The position numbers and the translations under genes were made by a program. The notes under the pieces were generated by a model. The model was not told the DNA's origin. It did not search any database and was given only the letters and a program-made list of their open reading frames with translations. From Curvibacter sp. (GTDB lineage Bacteria; Pseudomonadota; Gammaproteobacteria; Burkholderiales; Burkholderiaceae_C), in contig REAW01000036.1 of NCBI GenBank assembly GCA_004293725.1, forward strand, positions 1-54,805: DNA of 54,805 bases, written 5' to 3'. Shown here piece after piece: positions 17,117 through 26,431 of the stretch. Each line of letters opens with the position of its first letter. Within the stretch, counting starts at the first letter, position 1.

Positions 17117-18061
17117 CTATGGGCGGGCCTGCCAACGCTGCCAGTAGTGCAGGGCGACTGCATAGGTAGTGCATTGAACTTGCACGGTGTCTTCAATTCG
17201 GCCGCCATAGCCCCCCGCCATGGTCATCACCAGCGGAACATGGCGCTGCCAGCACCACTCCATGACCCGGCGGTCCCGCGCTTCCAGACCGTCGGCGCTA
17301 ATCTTGAGGCGCCCTAGTCTGTCGCCTTCGTGCGGGTCGGCACCGGCCAAATAGAACACCACGCCGGGCTGACACTGCCCCTCCAGGGTGACCAGGGCTT
17401 GCTCCAGAGCGCCAAGGTAGTCTGCATCACCGCAGCCATCGGGCAGCGGCAGGTCCAAGTCTCCCGCCTCCTTGCGAAACGGAAAGTTCTTGTCGCCGTG
17501 CAGCGACAAGGTGTACACACTGGTGTCATTGCGAAAAATATGGGCCGTTCCATTGCCTTGGTGCACATCCAGATCAATGACCGCCACCTGCAGGGCAGGG
17601 CGTTGAGTCCCATCCGCCTTGCGGATGCGGCCCCATTCGGCCTGCAACACACGGGCCGCCACTGCCACATCATTAAATACACAAAAACCTCCGCCCTTGT
17701 CCGCATAGGCATGGTGGGTGCCACCGGCCAGGTTGGCTGCCATCCCCTCCGCCAACGCCACACGCGCGGCAGCCACCGTAGCGCCGACACTGCGACGCGC
17801 ACGTTCGGCCATCGCCGGACTCCACGGAAACCCGATTTCCCGCAGCACCGAAGGGGCGGCCGTGCCTTCCAATATGGCGTCTATGTAGCTTTGGGTGTGC
17901 ACCAACGCCAGCTCCCCACGCGTTGCTGCCGGAGCCTCGGTCAGACGTACGGCGGGCAAGTGTTGAACCAGCGCGTCGCGCAGCATGCGGTACTTGGCCA
18001 TGGGAAAGCGATGGCCTTCAGGCAAAGGGAGCACAAACTGGTCGGAATAGAACGCCTGCAT
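17117..18061 (-). CDS. Histone-deacetylase-fold hydrolase (class II HDAC/AcuC-like)
   Basis: A 314-residue arginase/deacetylase-fold enzyme. Zinc ligands and catalytic residues are intact: THHAYADKGGGFCVFND, VIDLDVHQGNGTAHIF and AGADPHEGD, with the active-site tyrosine segment MAGGYGG. The ATG at 18061 (MQAFYSDQFVLPLPEGHRFPM) is the family start. The frame is open further upstream only because it runs through a small plus-strand gene and a terminator. Relatives remove acetyl groups from polyamines or other acyl amines. Confidence 0.92.
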   Translation of the reverse strand: MQAFYSDQFVLPLPEGHRFPMAKYRMLRDALVQHLPAVRLTEAPAATRGELALVHTQSYIDAILEGTAAPSVLREIGFPWSPAMAERARRSVGATVAAARVALAEGMAANLAGGTHHAYADKGGGFCVFNDVAVAARVLQAEWGRIRKADGTQRPALQVAVIDLDVHQGNGTAHIFRNDTSVYTLSLHGDKNFPFRKEAGDLDLPLPDGCGDADYLGALEQALVTLEGQCQPGVVFYLAGADPHEGDRLGRLKISADGLEARDRRVMEWCWQRHVPLVMTMAGGYGGRIEDTVQVQCTTYAVALHYWQRWQARP

Positions 18062-18142
18062 GCCGTGATTGTGGCAAACAGCCAAGAGCTTCAAAAAAAG
18101 TGAGAAAATACCTGTTTTAACACCAACCAACAGGATAGTTCC

Positions 18143-18304
18143 ATGGGCAACAAAATCGTTACCGAAGCCGACCGCAAAGCTACACCAGCACCTAAGCCCC
18201 TGCCTGGCTACACCCTGCCTACTGCTGGCCGCGGCCAACGCGTGAGCCTGGAGCGCGGTGTTGCAACACGCAGCAAAAAGAACCCCGGCAAGCGTCACAG
18301 CTAA
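18143..18304 (+). CDS. Conserved small basic protein of 53 residues
   Basis: A short frame with AGGA seven bases before the ATG encodes a 53-residue basic, Pro/Gly-rich protein (LPGYTLPTAGRGQRVSLERG in the middle, ending KKNPGKRHS). I recall similar small proteins in Burkholderiales but no function. It is divergent from the HDAC-like gene and is followed by two hairpins, the second a strong terminator, which supports a real independent transcript. Confidence 0.75.
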   Translation: MGNKIVTEADRKATPAPKPLPGYTLPTAGRGQRVSLERGVATRSKKNPGKRHS

Positions 18305-18330
18305 GCCCCGGCACCCGTAGCCGGGTGCCA

Positions 18331-18371
18331 CCATGTAAAAAGGCCCTCCTTGGAGGGCCTTTTTACATGGT
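18331..18371. terminator. Strong bidirectional intrinsic terminator
   Basis: AAAAAGGCCCTCC and GGAGGGCCTTTTT form a perfect stem around a short loop, with A and T tails on both sides. It is preceded by a second hairpin at 18310-18329 (GGCACCCG/CGGGTGCC). It ends the 53-aa gene transcript. Confidence 0.9.
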
Positions 18372-18580
18372 TCTGCCGATTCCCGTTGGACCACTGCCGT
18401 GGCGAAAGATCAATACGTAAAACAGTGCGGCAATATTCAGGCGGGCAATGTACAGTACTGTGGTGGCCTTTATGAGACCACAAATGATGGCTCGCAGTAG
18501 CGGCGAACCCCTGAAGGTTCGCCACTTCCGCCGACCGGGCACATAGTTTTCTTTCCCCGCTTGAAGGGTTGGAGATAACA

Positions 18581-19348
18581 ATGCACTTTTTCCTCATGCT
18601 TGCACTGGGGCTGTTGGCAGGAAACGCACTAGGACAAACCCCAGTTATGGTGGTGCAGGCGGACAGGTGGTGTCCCTACAACTGTGAGCCCGGCACCAAG
18701 GCACCGGGGTATGTGGTCGAAATTCTCCAGAAAGTTTTTGAACTGGATGGCGTAACACTGAACTACCAGATTACCCCCTGGGACCGAGCGATAAAAAACG
18801 CGCGTGAGGGGAAAGCCGCTGCGGTGATTGGTGCTTCTGCCAATGAAGCTCGTGAACGCAATCTGTTAATCGGAAAAGAGCCTGTCGGCTTTGCCAGCGA
18901 CTGTCTGTATGTTGCCCATTCCAACCCGTTGAGGTACCAAACGGCTACTGATTTGGATGGCTTGCGCAGCGTTGCCGTGGTTTCAGGATATACCTATGCA
19001 GCAGGTTTGGGCGATTGGGTCGTAGACCCGAAAAACAAGTCGCGCATTGTGATGTCCCACGGCGACGAGCCCAACGTCGCTAACTTGCGCAATCTTGCAC
19101 GGGGGTTGATCGACGGAGTCATTGATGAAGCCGCGGTATTGAAAATGATGGCGAACGATCTGGGTGTTTCCGACAAGGTTCGGCTGGCTGGATGCATCGG
19201 TAGAGAAGCGGTCTTTGTCGCGTTCAGTAAACGGTTTCCTGATGCCCAGTCCAAGGCTGCCCAATTGGATCGCGGTCTGGTAGACATGCGCAAGAACGGA
19301 TCACTCCGATCACTGTTAAAGGCATATGGGCAAAGTGACTGGAAGTAA
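18581..19348 (+). CDS. Periplasmic amino-acid-type substrate-binding protein
   Basis: A 255-residue protein with a cleavable signal peptide (MHFFLMLALGLLAGNALG) and a type II periplasmic binding fold of the SBP_bac_3 class. The first lobe reads VQADRWCPYNCEPGTKAPGYVVEILQKVF and the hinge region VIGASANEARERNLLIGKEPVGFAS. GGAG seven bases before the ATG at 18581 fixes the start. No permease or ATPase is adjacent, so it may serve a distant transporter or be a stand-alone sensor-type protein. Confidence 0.85.
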   Translation: MHFFLMLALGLLAGNALGQTPVMVVQADRWCPYNCEPGTKAPGYVVEILQKVFELDGVTLNYQITPWDRAIKNAREGKAAAVIGASANEARERNLLIGKEPVGFASDCLYVAHSNPLRYQTATDLDGLRSVAVVSGYTYAAGLGDWVVDPKNKSRIVMSHGDEPNVANLRNLARGLIDGVIDEAAVLKMMANDLGVSDKVRLAGCIGREAVFVAFSKRFPDAQSKAAQLDRGLVDMRKNGSLRSLLKAYGQSDWK

Positions 19349-19459
19349 AAAAACGAAGCAAAAAATGCCTTTGCCTAAGTGAATTCTGGTCGCCCCCGGC
19401 TTTCTTTGGACGCCGAAAGCATGGGCTCGATAGTGCCAGCAGGCTCATTGCGGGGGCCT

Positions 19460-19948
19460 CTATCGTGAGATTTTTACTTTTGCCATGACGGGCGCTGCAT
19501 ACCGCGTGCAGGGTTCCGCCTGTCCGTCGAGAGTTGCACGCGCTGCAGCAAAGCAGTCCACGTTTGCAGGAAGTGCGGTGCCCGATTGTGCGGATTCAGT
19601 CCAGATATGGCTTGAAACATCGACTGCGTTGGGATCGTCGTAGCAGCCGCGTGCGATCCCTCGAATCTCAGGCCAGCGCTCAAAGGTGAGCGAGACTGTG
19701 GTGCCGCAGTTCGGGCAGAAGTGAACAAAGACCTTCTTCTTGCTTCCGTCCGAGACGTGCGCGTAGCTGTTCAACAGCCCGGAGTTGAATTCCACGGCAT
19801 TCACGGGGAACATCGACTCGGCAAAGTAAGAAGACCCTGTCACCCGTTGGCAAAAGGTGCAATGACAAGCCAGGGTGCGCAAAGGCGCCTGTGTGGTTCG
19901 GAACCGAACCCTTCCACAAAGGCAGCCACCTTCGAGTCCTACGTTCAT
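19460..19948 (-). CDS. GFA family (CENP-V/GFA) zinc protein
   Basis: A 162-residue protein of the glutathione-dependent formaldehyde-activating fold. Zinc-binding cysteines are visible in GGCLCGRVRF, ACHCTFCQR and FCPNCGTTV. Many members are not formaldehyde enzymes, so the reaction is unassigned. The ATG at 19948 (MNVGLEGGCLCG) with AGGA upstream is preferred to the ATG at 19969. It lies downstream of fabI on the same strand. Confidence 0.88.
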   Translation of the reverse strand: MNVGLEGGCLCGRVRFRTTQAPLRTLACHCTFCQRVTGSSYFAESMFPVNAVEFNSGLLNSYAHVSDGSKKKVFVHFCPNCGTTVSLTFERWPEIRGIARGCYDDPNAVDVSSHIWTESAQSGTALPANVDCFAAARATLDGQAEPCTRYAAPVMAKVKISR

Positions 19949-19960
19949 CGTTGCTTTCCT

Positions 19961-19976
19961 AGGACCCATGGGTCCT
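19961..19976. repeat. Perfect 16-base palindrome between fabI and the GFA gene
   Basis: AGGACCCATGGGTCCT is fully self-complementary. It lies between the fabI stop and the GFA start and overlaps the alternative ATG at 19969. It could be an operator or part of a weak hairpin; no T-run follows. Confidence 0.5.
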
Positions 19977-19996
19977 TGAATATGCGCAAAAACCGT

Positions 19997-20800
19997 TTAA
20001 ACGCCTGCGTCTGTGGTAACACCCATCGTCTGGCTGTAGCCACCATCCACGTACGTAATCTCGGCGGTCACGCCACCGGCCAAATCGCTCAACAAGAACG
20101 CGGCGACATTGCCCACATCTTCAATCGTCACGTTACGCCGGATCGGGGACGCACCGGCCACCATGTTCAGCAGCTTGCCGAAGTCTTTGATCCCGCTGGC
20201 GGCCAAGGTCTTGATGGGGCCGGCACTGATGCCATTGACGCGAATGCCGCGACCGTCGGGGGTGCGGCCCACGGCTTCGGCAAGGTAACGCACGCTGGAT
20301 TCCAGCGATGCCTTGGCCAAACCCATGGTGTTGTAGTTGGGGATGATGCGCTCTGCGCCCAAGTAGGTCAGGGTCAGCAGGGCTGCCTTGTCATTGAGGT
20401 ATGGCAGGGCAGCCTTGGCCATGGCGGGGAAACTGTAGGCGCTGATGTCGTGGGCGATTTTGAAGTTTTCGCGAGTCAGGCCATCGAGGAAGTTGCCGGC
20501 AATGGCTTCGCGGGGGGCGAACCCGATGCTGTGCACAAAACCATCAAAGGTGGGCCAGTGGGTCGACAGGTCTTTGAACAACTGGTCAATCTGGTCATCG
20601 TTTCCCACGTCGCAGTCAAAGATCAGTTTGGAGTCAAAGTCGTTCGCAAATTCGGTGATGCGATCCTTGAAGCGCTCTCCTACGTAGCTGAATGCCAGCT
20701 CTGCACCCTGCGCTTTGCAGGCTTTGGCAATGCCATACGCAATGGAACGGTTCGACAACACACCGGTAATTAACAACTTCTTGCCCGCTAAAAAGCCCAT
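19997..20800 (-). CDS. fabI: Enoyl-[acyl-carrier-protein] reductase (NADH), FabI
   Basis: A 267-residue enoyl-ACP reductase, the last step of each fatty acid elongation cycle. The N-terminal [22 protein letters not shown] is the divergent FabI nucleotide motif, and the catalytic Tyr/Lys are in [20 protein letters not shown]. The C-terminal [19 protein letters not shown] is standard. GAGGA seven bases before the ATG at 20800 fixes the start. It is divergent from the peptide-binding protein gene; the two starts are only 43 bases apart, so promoters must overlap. Confidence 0.96.
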   Translation of the reverse strand: MGFLAGKKLLITGVLSNRSIAYGIAKACKAQGAELAFSYVGERFKDRITEFANDFDSKLIFDCDVGNDDQIDQLFKDLSTHWPTFDGFVHSIGFAPREAIAGNFLDGLTRENFKIAHDISAYSFPAMAKAALPYLNDKAALLTLTYLGAERIIPNYNTMGLAKASLESSVRYLAEAVGRTPDGRGIRVNGISAGPIKTLAASGIKDFGKLLNMVAGASPIRRNVTIEDVGNVAAFLLSDLAGGVTAEITYVDGGYSQTMGVTTDAGV

Positions 20801-20843
20801 ATCGTCCTCGTAAAAAATGCTTGGTCTAGTGCAGAATTGTCGC

Positions 20844-22655
20844 ATGCGAATTTTGGCGGGCTGGTTGTTGGCGTTGGCTGGTGTGGGGAGCTCGGGTGCC
20901 TGGGCTGCGCATGGCTATGCGCTGTGGGGTGATCTCAAATACCCGGCAGGTTTTTCCCAGTTCGAATACGCTAACGGCAACGCACCCAAGGGTGGTGAAT
21001 TGCGGCTGGTAAGCAATCTGCGCGTCTCCACTTTTGACAAGTACAACCCCTTCACCATCAAAGGCACCGCGCCTGCCTATTTAAGCGGCCTGATGTTTGA
21101 CACTTTGCTGGTAGGAGCCCTTGACGAAACCGCCGCAGGCTACGGACTTCTGGCCGAAGACGTGAGCGTAGCCGCCGATGGCCTGAGCGCGACCTTTCGG
21201 TTGCGCAAGGCTGCACGCTTTCACAATGGCGACCCCGTGCTTGCGCGTGACGTCAAACATAGTTTTGACACACTGATGGGGCCTTTCACCTCCCCAGCCT
21301 ACAAAAGTCTGTTGGATGATGTGGCAGGTATTGATGTGGTGGATGCAACCACCGTGCGTTACCGTTTCAAGAAACCCAACCGCGAATTGCCACTCACCGT
21401 AGGCGGCCTGCCGGTGTTTAGCCATCGATGGGGGGAAGAGGGCGGAAAGGCCAAGCCGTTTGACCAGGTCGTGATGGACATTCCCATTGGCAGCGGGCCG
21501 TACAAGATTGGACCGGTGGTGTTTGGCAAAGACATTACGTATGTACGTGACCCGAACTACTGGGCGCGCGACCTGAATGTGAAACGGGGAAGCGCCAACT
21601 TTGACCGCATCGTGGTCAAGATCTACAAAGACAACACCGCGAGGCTGGAGGCCTTGAAGGCGGGTGAGTTTGACCTGATGCGCTTCTTTTCGGCGGGCGA
21701 TTGGGCGCGCAGGGTGAGTGGCCGCAAATTTGATAGCGGAGAGCTGGTCAAGGTGGAGTTCAAGCACCGTTTGCCCACGGGATTTCAAAGCTATGTGCTC
21801 AACACCCGTCGAGAAAAGCTCCGCGATGTGCGCGTTCGCCAGGCATTGGGCCTGGCGATGGACTATGAGTGGATGAACCGCCAGATGTTTTACAACGCTT
21901 ACCAGCGTGTGCAGGACCTGTTTGGCAACACCGACTGCCAGGCAACCGGTGAGCCATCAGCCGACGAGCTCGAACTGCTCACCGCCTGGAGAGCCCAGCT
22001 GCCTGCGTCAGTTTTTGGCCCCATGGCCGTACCGCCACGTACGGATGGCGATAGTTCATTGCGCAACAACTTGCGCATGGCACAAAAGTTGTTGAAAGAT
22101 GCGGGCTGGGAGTTCCGCGATGGTGCGTTGCGCAACGCGAAGGGCGAGGCCTTTGAACTCGAATACCTGGACAGCGCCGAAACCGGAATACGTACAGTAG
22201 CGCCCTGGGTGCGTAACCTCGAGAAGATTGGCGTTCAACTCAAATTCAGGCCCGTTGACTTTGCGCTGTACCAGCAACGCTTGCAAAAATTCGAGTTCGA
22301 CATTACCTCCATTGCTTATGGTGGCACGCACAATCCCGGTCAGGAGTACGCGGACTTGTTTGGCAGCAAAGCCGCTGACACAGAAGACTCTGGCAATTTC
22401 AGCGGCATCAAAAACCCTGCGGTGGATGCGCTGGTGGTGGGCATGACCAGTGCCAAACGCAAAGAAGACCTGCTGCCCGCATGCCGGGCACTGGACCGGG
22501 TCATCATGCACAGCCACATTTTGGTGCCGCAATGGTCCGCCGGAACCCACCGCATCGCTTACAACGCATGGCGTCTGGACAAGCCAGCCGTCATGCCGCC
22601 CTATGCCCAGGGGGAAGGATGGGCCATCGACTTGTGGTGGGCTAAAGCCCGATGA
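20844..22655 (+). CDS. yejA: ABC transporter periplasmic peptide-binding protein, YejA-like
   Basis: A 603-residue extracellular solute-binding protein of family 5 with a signal peptide ending near SSGAWAAHG. The start of the mature protein ([33 protein letters not shown]) and the length match YejA rather than the shorter DppA/OppA. The core motifs VSFDKYNPF-like [11 protein letters not shown] and PIGSGPYKI are present. It leads yejB, yejE and the split yejF. The system imports oligopeptides, and microcin C in enterobacteria. Confidence 0.92.
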   Translation: MRILAGWLLALAGVGSSGAWAAHGYALWGDLKYPAGFSQFEYANGNAPKGGELRLVSNLRVSTFDKYNPFTIKGTAPAYLSGLMFDTLLVGALDETAAGYGLLAEDVSVAADGLSATFRLRKAARFHNGDPVLARDVKHSFDTLMGPFTSPAYKSLLDDVAGIDVVDATTVRYRFKKPNRELPLTVGGLPVFSHRWGEEGGKAKPFDQVVMDIPIGSGPYKIGPVVFGKDITYVRDPNYWARDLNVKRGSANFDRIVVKIYKDNTARLEALKAGEFDLMRFFSAGDWARRVSGRKFDSGELVKVEFKHRLPTGFQSYVLNTRREKLRDVRVRQALGLAMDYEWMNRQMFYNAYQRVQDLFGNTDCQATGEPSADELELLTAWRAQLPASVFGPMAVPPRTDGDSSLRNNLRMAQKLLKDAGWEFRDGALRNAKGEAFELEYLDSAETGIRTVAPWVRNLEKIGVQLKFRPVDFALYQQRLQKFEFDITSIAYGGTHNPGQEYADLFGSKAADTEDSGNFSGIKNPAVDALVVGMTSAKRKEDLLPACRALDRVIMHSHILVPQWSAGTHRIAYNAWRLDKPAVMPPYAQGEGWAIDLWWAKAR

Positions 22656-22677
22656 TGCCCCGGAGACTGTCTTAGTC

Positions 22678-23706
22678 ATGTTCTTTTACACCCTCAAACG
22701 CATTGCCCTCATGGTGCCCACGCTGCTGGGCGTTCTATTGCTTACTTTTGTAGTGATTCAGTTTGTGCCGGGTGGTCCTGTGGAGCAGTATTTGGCCGAG
22801 GCAAAGGTTGGCGCTGGTACCGGTGCAGACGGCGGTGGCCTGAGCTACCGTGGAGCCCAAGGGGTAGACCCCAAGCGCATCGCGCAGGCCAAAGCACTCT
22901 ATGGTTTTGACAAGCCCGCACCCGAGCGTTTCTGGCAGATGCTGGTTCAATTCGCCCAATTCGACTTGGGTAAAAGCTTCTTTCACAACAAGGATGTCTC
23001 CGCATTGATCTGGGAAAAACTGCCGGTTTCCATGAGTCTGGGGCTGTGGACCTTTTTCATTAGTTACCTGATTGCGGTACCTTTGGGTGTAGCCAAGGCC
23101 GTACGTGCCGGTTCACGCTTTGATTTGGTGACATCGCTCTTGGTTTTGGTGGGGTATGCCATTCCAGGGTTTGTCCTCGGTGTGGCTTTGCTGGTGGTCT
23201 TCGGCGGCCAGTTGCAGTGGTTCCCCTTGCGTGGCCTGACTTCGGCGAACTGGGAGACGCTGTCCTGGGGCGCTCGTGTGACCGATTACCTCTGGCACAT
23301 CACGTTGCCCGTAACGGCTATGGTTCTAGGTAGTTTTGCGGTGACCGCCATGCTGACCAAGAACGCATTTTTGGAAGAAATCCGCAAGCAATATGTAGTG
23401 ACAGCGCGTGCCAAAGGCTTGTCAGAAAAGCAGGTGCTGTGGAAGCATGTGCTGCGCAACGCATTGATTCCTATCATCACCGGCTTTCCGGCGGCCTTTG
23501 TGGGTGCGTTTTTTACGGGCGCACTGCTCATCGAAACGCAGTTCTCTTTGGATGGCATGGGCTTGCTCAGCTATGAGAGTGTGATTCGGCGTGACTATCC
23601 GGTGGTGATGGGGACGCTCTATCTGTTTACGCTGATTGGACTGGCTACCAAGCTGATTTCCGACCTCTGCTACGCATGGGTGGATCCCCGTGTCACTTTC
23701 GACTGA
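22678..23706 (+). CDS. yejB: Peptide ABC transporter permease, YejB-like
   Basis: A 342-residue inner-membrane permease. The N-terminal helix TLKRIALMVPTLLGVLLLTFVVIQFVPGGPVEQ and the EAA loop EIRKQYVVTARAKGLSEKQVLWKHVLRNALIPI are characteristic of binding-protein-dependent peptide permeases. The periplasmic insert after GGPVEQYLAEA, containing GLSYRGAQGVDPKRI, is typical of YejB. The ATG at 22678 lies 22 bases after yejA. It pairs with YejE. Confidence 0.93.
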   Translation: MFFYTLKRIALMVPTLLGVLLLTFVVIQFVPGGPVEQYLAEAKVGAGTGADGGGLSYRGAQGVDPKRIAQAKALYGFDKPAPERFWQMLVQFAQFDLGKSFFHNKDVSALIWEKLPVSMSLGLWTFFISYLIAVPLGVAKAVRAGSRFDLVTSLLVLVGYAIPGFVLGVALLVVFGGQLQWFPLRGLTSANWETLSWGARVTDYLWHITLPVTAMVLGSFAVTAMLTKNAFLEEIRKQYVVTARAKGLSEKQVLWKHVLRNALIPIITGFPAAFVGAFFTGALLIETQFSLDGMGLLSYESVIRRDYPVVMGTLYLFTLIGLATKLISDLCYAWVDPRVTFD

Positions 23707-23710
23707 AACC

Positions 23711-24754
23711 ATGTACACGCCCCCGAAACACAGTCCTAGTCCTAGCCGGCGCGCCTGGCAGCGCTTTCGGCGCAACCGCCTGGGGTTTGCCAGCCTGCTG
23801 ATTTTTTGCACGCTGGTGCTGCTCAGTCTGGCGGCCGAGCTGGTGTCCAATGATCGGCCCTTGGTGGTGGTCTACCAGGGCCAAACCTACTGGCCCATGG
23901 TGCGCGACTACCCAGAAACAACGTTTGGTGGCGACTTTGCAACCCCTACAGATTACCTGGATCCGTTTATTCAGCGTCGGCTGGCTGAACCTGGCAACTG
24001 GGCACTCTTTGCGCCCAATGTGTATGGTCCCAGGACTCTGAATTACTTTGCGACCATGCCAAATCCGGCGCCACCCAGTGCCTCGAACTGGCTGGGTACC
24101 GACGACAGGGGGCGCGATTTGCTCGCACAGCTTATTTATGGGTTTCGTGTCAGTGTGTTGTTTGCACTGGCATTGACAGTGACGGGAGTGGTGTTGGGTG
24201 TTTTGACGGGGGCTCTGCAGGGTTTTTTCGGTGGCAAAACCGATTTGGCCTTTCAGCGCTTCATCGAAATCTGGGGAAGCATGCCAGAGTTGTATTTGCT
24301 CATCATCTTCAGTGCGGTTTTTGCACCCAGCATTGCGCTGTTGCTTGTTTTACTCAGCCTGTTCGGCTGGATGGGCCTGTCGGACTATGTGCGGGCCGAG
24401 TTTTTGCGCAACCGCCAACTCGACTATGTGCGTGCTGCGCGCGCATTGGGCGTTTCCAACTGGAAAATTGTTACGCGGCACGTGCTGCCCAACAGTTTGA
24501 CACCGGTCGTGACCTTTTTGCCGTTTCGCATGAGTGGCGCCATACTGGCGCTTACGTCCCTCGATTTTCTTGGATTGGGAGTCCCACCCGGAACGCCATC
24601 GCTGGGCGAGTTGCTTTCCCAAGGCAAAAACAACATTGATGCGTGGTGGATCTCCTTGTCGACCTTTGGTGTATTGGTCATTACCTTGCTTCTGCTGACC
24701 CTGATGGGTGACGCCTTGCGAGATGCGCTGGACCCCCGAAAGCAAGACACATGA
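23711..24754 (+). CDS. yejE: Peptide ABC transporter permease, YejE-like
   Basis: A 347-residue permease. It has the N-terminal cytosolic stretch RRAWQRFRRNRLGFASLLIF, the long periplasmic segment with YWPMVRDYPETTFGGDFATPTDY seen in YejE, the conserved GTDDRGRDLLAQLIYGFRVS, and the EAA motif LDYVRAARALGVSNWKIVTRHVLPNSL. It begins four bases after yejB and overlaps yejF by four bases (ATGA). Confidence 0.93.
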   Translation: MYTPPKHSPSPSRRAWQRFRRNRLGFASLLIFCTLVLLSLAAELVSNDRPLVVVYQGQTYWPMVRDYPETTFGGDFATPTDYLDPFIQRRLAEPGNWALFAPNVYGPRTLNYFATMPNPAPPSASNWLGTDDRGRDLLAQLIYGFRVSVLFALALTVTGVVLGVLTGALQGFFGGKTDLAFQRFIEIWGSMPELYLLIIFSAVFAPSIALLLVLLSLFGWMGLSDYVRAEFLRNRQLDYVRAARALGVSNWKIVTRHVLPNSLTPVVTFLPFRMSGAILALTSLDFLGLGVPPGTPSLGELLSQGKNNIDAWWISLSTFGVLVITLLLLTLMGDALRDALDPRKQDT

Positions 24755-25611
24755 GCGTCCCCAATCCCCTCTTGGATGTGCGTGGCCTGCGGGTTGCTTT
24801 TGGCGACCGCGAGGTAGTGCATGGCGTGGACTTTGTGATACAGCCGGGTGAGAAACTGGCCTTGGTAGGGGAGTCTGGCTCCGGCAAAACCGTTACTGCA
24901 TTGAGTCTTTTGGGTTTGGCCCAAGACGCGCAGGTGCAGGGCAGTGCGCAATTTGGGCAGACTGAGACTGTCAATTTGCTGGGACTCTCCGAACGTCAGT
25001 TGCGGGCTCTGCGCGGTCAGGACATCGCCATGATTTTTCAGGAGCCCATGACGGCCTTGAACCCGGTCTTGACCGTTGGTGAACAGATTGCCGAAGTTTT
25101 GCAGTTAAAACAAGGCTTGAGTACTGCGGAATCAGCGAAAGCAGCTATTATTTTAATAGCAGACACCGGCATTGCTGAGCCTGCGCGGCGCTTCAAGGCC
25201 TATCCGCATCAGCTATCGGGTGGGCAACGCCAGCGCGCCATGATTGCTATGGCGCTGGCGTGCCGCCCCAAGCTGCTGTTGGCAGACGAGCCTACTACTG
25301 CGCTTGATGTCACCGTTCGCCGCCAAATTTTGGACTTGTTGGACCAATTGCAGCGTAAACATGGCATGGCCGTGCTGCTGATTACCCATGACCTGAATCT
25401 GGTCCGCCAGTTCGCCCACCGCGTGGCAATCATGGAAGCGGGGCGCATTGTGGAGCAGGGCGACGTTGCCAATGTGTTTGCGCAGCCCCAACATGCCTAC
25501 ACCCGTCGCTTGTTGGCAAGTCGCCCAAGTCGCCAGGTTCTGCCCGCCCAGCCGGATGCTGATAAAGGGCTGGTTCCGATCGGGCAAATTTGTGGCGGTA
25601 CAAGGGGCTGA
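24751..25611 (+). CDS. yejF: YejF-like ABC ATPase, N-terminal half (gene split by frameshift)
   Basis: A 286-residue first nucleotide-binding domain. Walker A GESGSGKT, signature LSGGQRQR and Walker B LLLADEPTTALD are all intact. YejF is normally a single protein of about 530 residues with two such domains. Here the frame ends at 25611, and the second domain continues in the +1 frame after QVLPAQPDA; the linker and first strand of domain 2 seem to have been lost. A dispersed repeat encodes KAAIILIADTGIA between the Q-loop and the signature (25141-25172). A working two-subunit ATPase remains possible. Confidence 0.8.
   Translation: MSVPNPLLDVRGLRVAFGDREVVHGVDFVIQPGEKLALVGESGSGKTVTALSLLGLAQDAQVQGSAQFGQTETVNLLGLSERQLRALRGQDIAMIFQEPMTALNPVLTVGEQIAEVLQLKQGLSTAESAKAAIILIADTGIAEPARRFKAYPHQLSGGQRQRAMIAMALACRPKLLLADEPTTALDVTVRRQILDLLDQLQRKHGMAVLLITHDLNLVRQFAHRVAIMEAGRIVEQGDVANVFAQPQHAYTRRLLASRPSRQVLPAQPDADKGLVPIGQICGGTRG
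25141..25172 (+). repeat. Dispersed palindromic repeat, partial copy 7 (inside yejF)
   Basis: The stem GCTATTATTTTAATAGC is a perfect palindrome with the family's spacing, followed by AGACACCGGC. Only the first half of the repeat is recognisable. It encodes AAIILIADTG in the frame used by the other forward copies. Confidence 0.45.
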
Positions 25612-26296
25612 CTTTGCCGTTCCGGCCGGACAGACTCTGGGCGTCGTGGGCGAGTCGGGGTCCGGCAAATCGACTTTGGCTTTGGCGGCGCTCGGCTTGC
25701 AACGGTTTTCAGGGGGGGTGTCGGTGTTGGGGCAGGCATGGGGAAGGGGGACGGCGTCTGACCTGGCCCTGCGCAAAGGCTTGCAGGTGGTGTTTCAAGA
25801 CCCGTTTTCTTCGTTGTCACCGCGGTTGACGGTTGAAGAAATTGTCGGCGAAGGCCTGCTGGTACACGCCCCCACATTGGATGCCGCTGCCCGGCGGGCC
25901 AGAGTCGTGGAGATCTTGGAGACGGTGGGACTGTCGGACGCGCAGTTTCCCGGGCTGCTGGAGCGCTACCCCCACCAGTTTTCGGGCGGCCAGCGCCAGC
26001 GGTTGGCCATTGCCCGGGCATTGATCGTGGAGCCACGTGTATTGGTGCTGGACGAACCGACCAGTGCGTTGGACGTGACCATGGCCCAGCAAATCTTGCA
26101 GTTGTTGCAGCGCTTGCAGGCCGAGCGTTCATTGGCCTACTTGCTGATTACCCATGACGTTGCCGTCATTAGGGCCATGGCACACTGCGTAGTGGTGATG
26201 CAAGGTGGGCAAATTGTGGAAAGCGGTACTGTCGAGCAAGTGCTCCAGGAACCCCAGCACCCGTACACCCGGACATTGCTGGCTGCAACTGAATAA
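25556..26296 (+). CDS. yejF: YejF-like ABC ATPase, C-terminal half (frameshifted)
   Basis: The second nucleotide-binding domain of YejF: Walker A GESGSGKST, signature FSGGQRQRLAIARAL, Walker B VLVLDEPTSALD and H-loop LLITHDVAVI. It is read in the +1 frame relative to the first half and overlaps its end by 56 bases. The ATG at 25556 (MLIKGWFRSGKFVAVQG) is the first start in this frame at the expected boundary, but it has no clear ribosome binding site, so expression depends on reinitiation or frameshifting. All catalytic motifs are intact, so the mutation may be recent or a sequencing error. Confidence 0.7.
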   Translation: MLIKGWFRSGKFVAVQGADFAVPAGQTLGVVGESGSGKSTLALAALGLQRFSGGVSVLGQAWGRGTASDLALRKGLQVVFQDPFSSLSPRLTVEEIVGEGLLVHAPTLDAAARRARVVEILETVGLSDAQFPGLLERYPHQFSGGQRQRLAIARALIVEPRVLVLDEPTSALDVTMAQQILQLLQRLQAERSLAYLLITHDVAVIRAMAHCVVVMQGGQIVESGTVEQVLQEPQHPYTRTLLAATE

Positions 26297-26334
26297 TTCC
26301 TCATTCTTTATATGTCTCTGTAGGGCTTTGTGGG

Positions 26335-26392
26335 TATAATCCGAAGTTCACGACCAAACGGGCGGGTAATTACCGCCCGTTTTTTTTGGTCG
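26335..26392 (+). promoter_or_regulatory. Promoter plus immediate intrinsic terminator leading rimP-nusA-infB
   Basis: A perfect -10 TATAAT (26335-26340) is followed within about 15 bases by a G+C-rich hairpin (ACGGGCGG/CCGCCCGT around GTAATTA) and a run of eight T, ending at 26392. An outer stem CGACCAAA/TTTGGTCG encloses the terminator, with part of the U tract bulged out. Transcripts starting here would stop after about 45 nt unless antitermination occurs, so this looks like an attenuator for the transcription/translation operon. Confidence 0.7.
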
Positions 26393-26431
26393 ATTGTTTT
26401 TCACACACGCATTCAGGCAGGCTTTACCGAC

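Noticed and set aside
18062..18394. N-terminal extension of the HDAC-like gene to 18394
   Set aside because: The extension runs antisense through a 53-aa gene and a terminator; the ATG at 18061 gives the family N-terminus.
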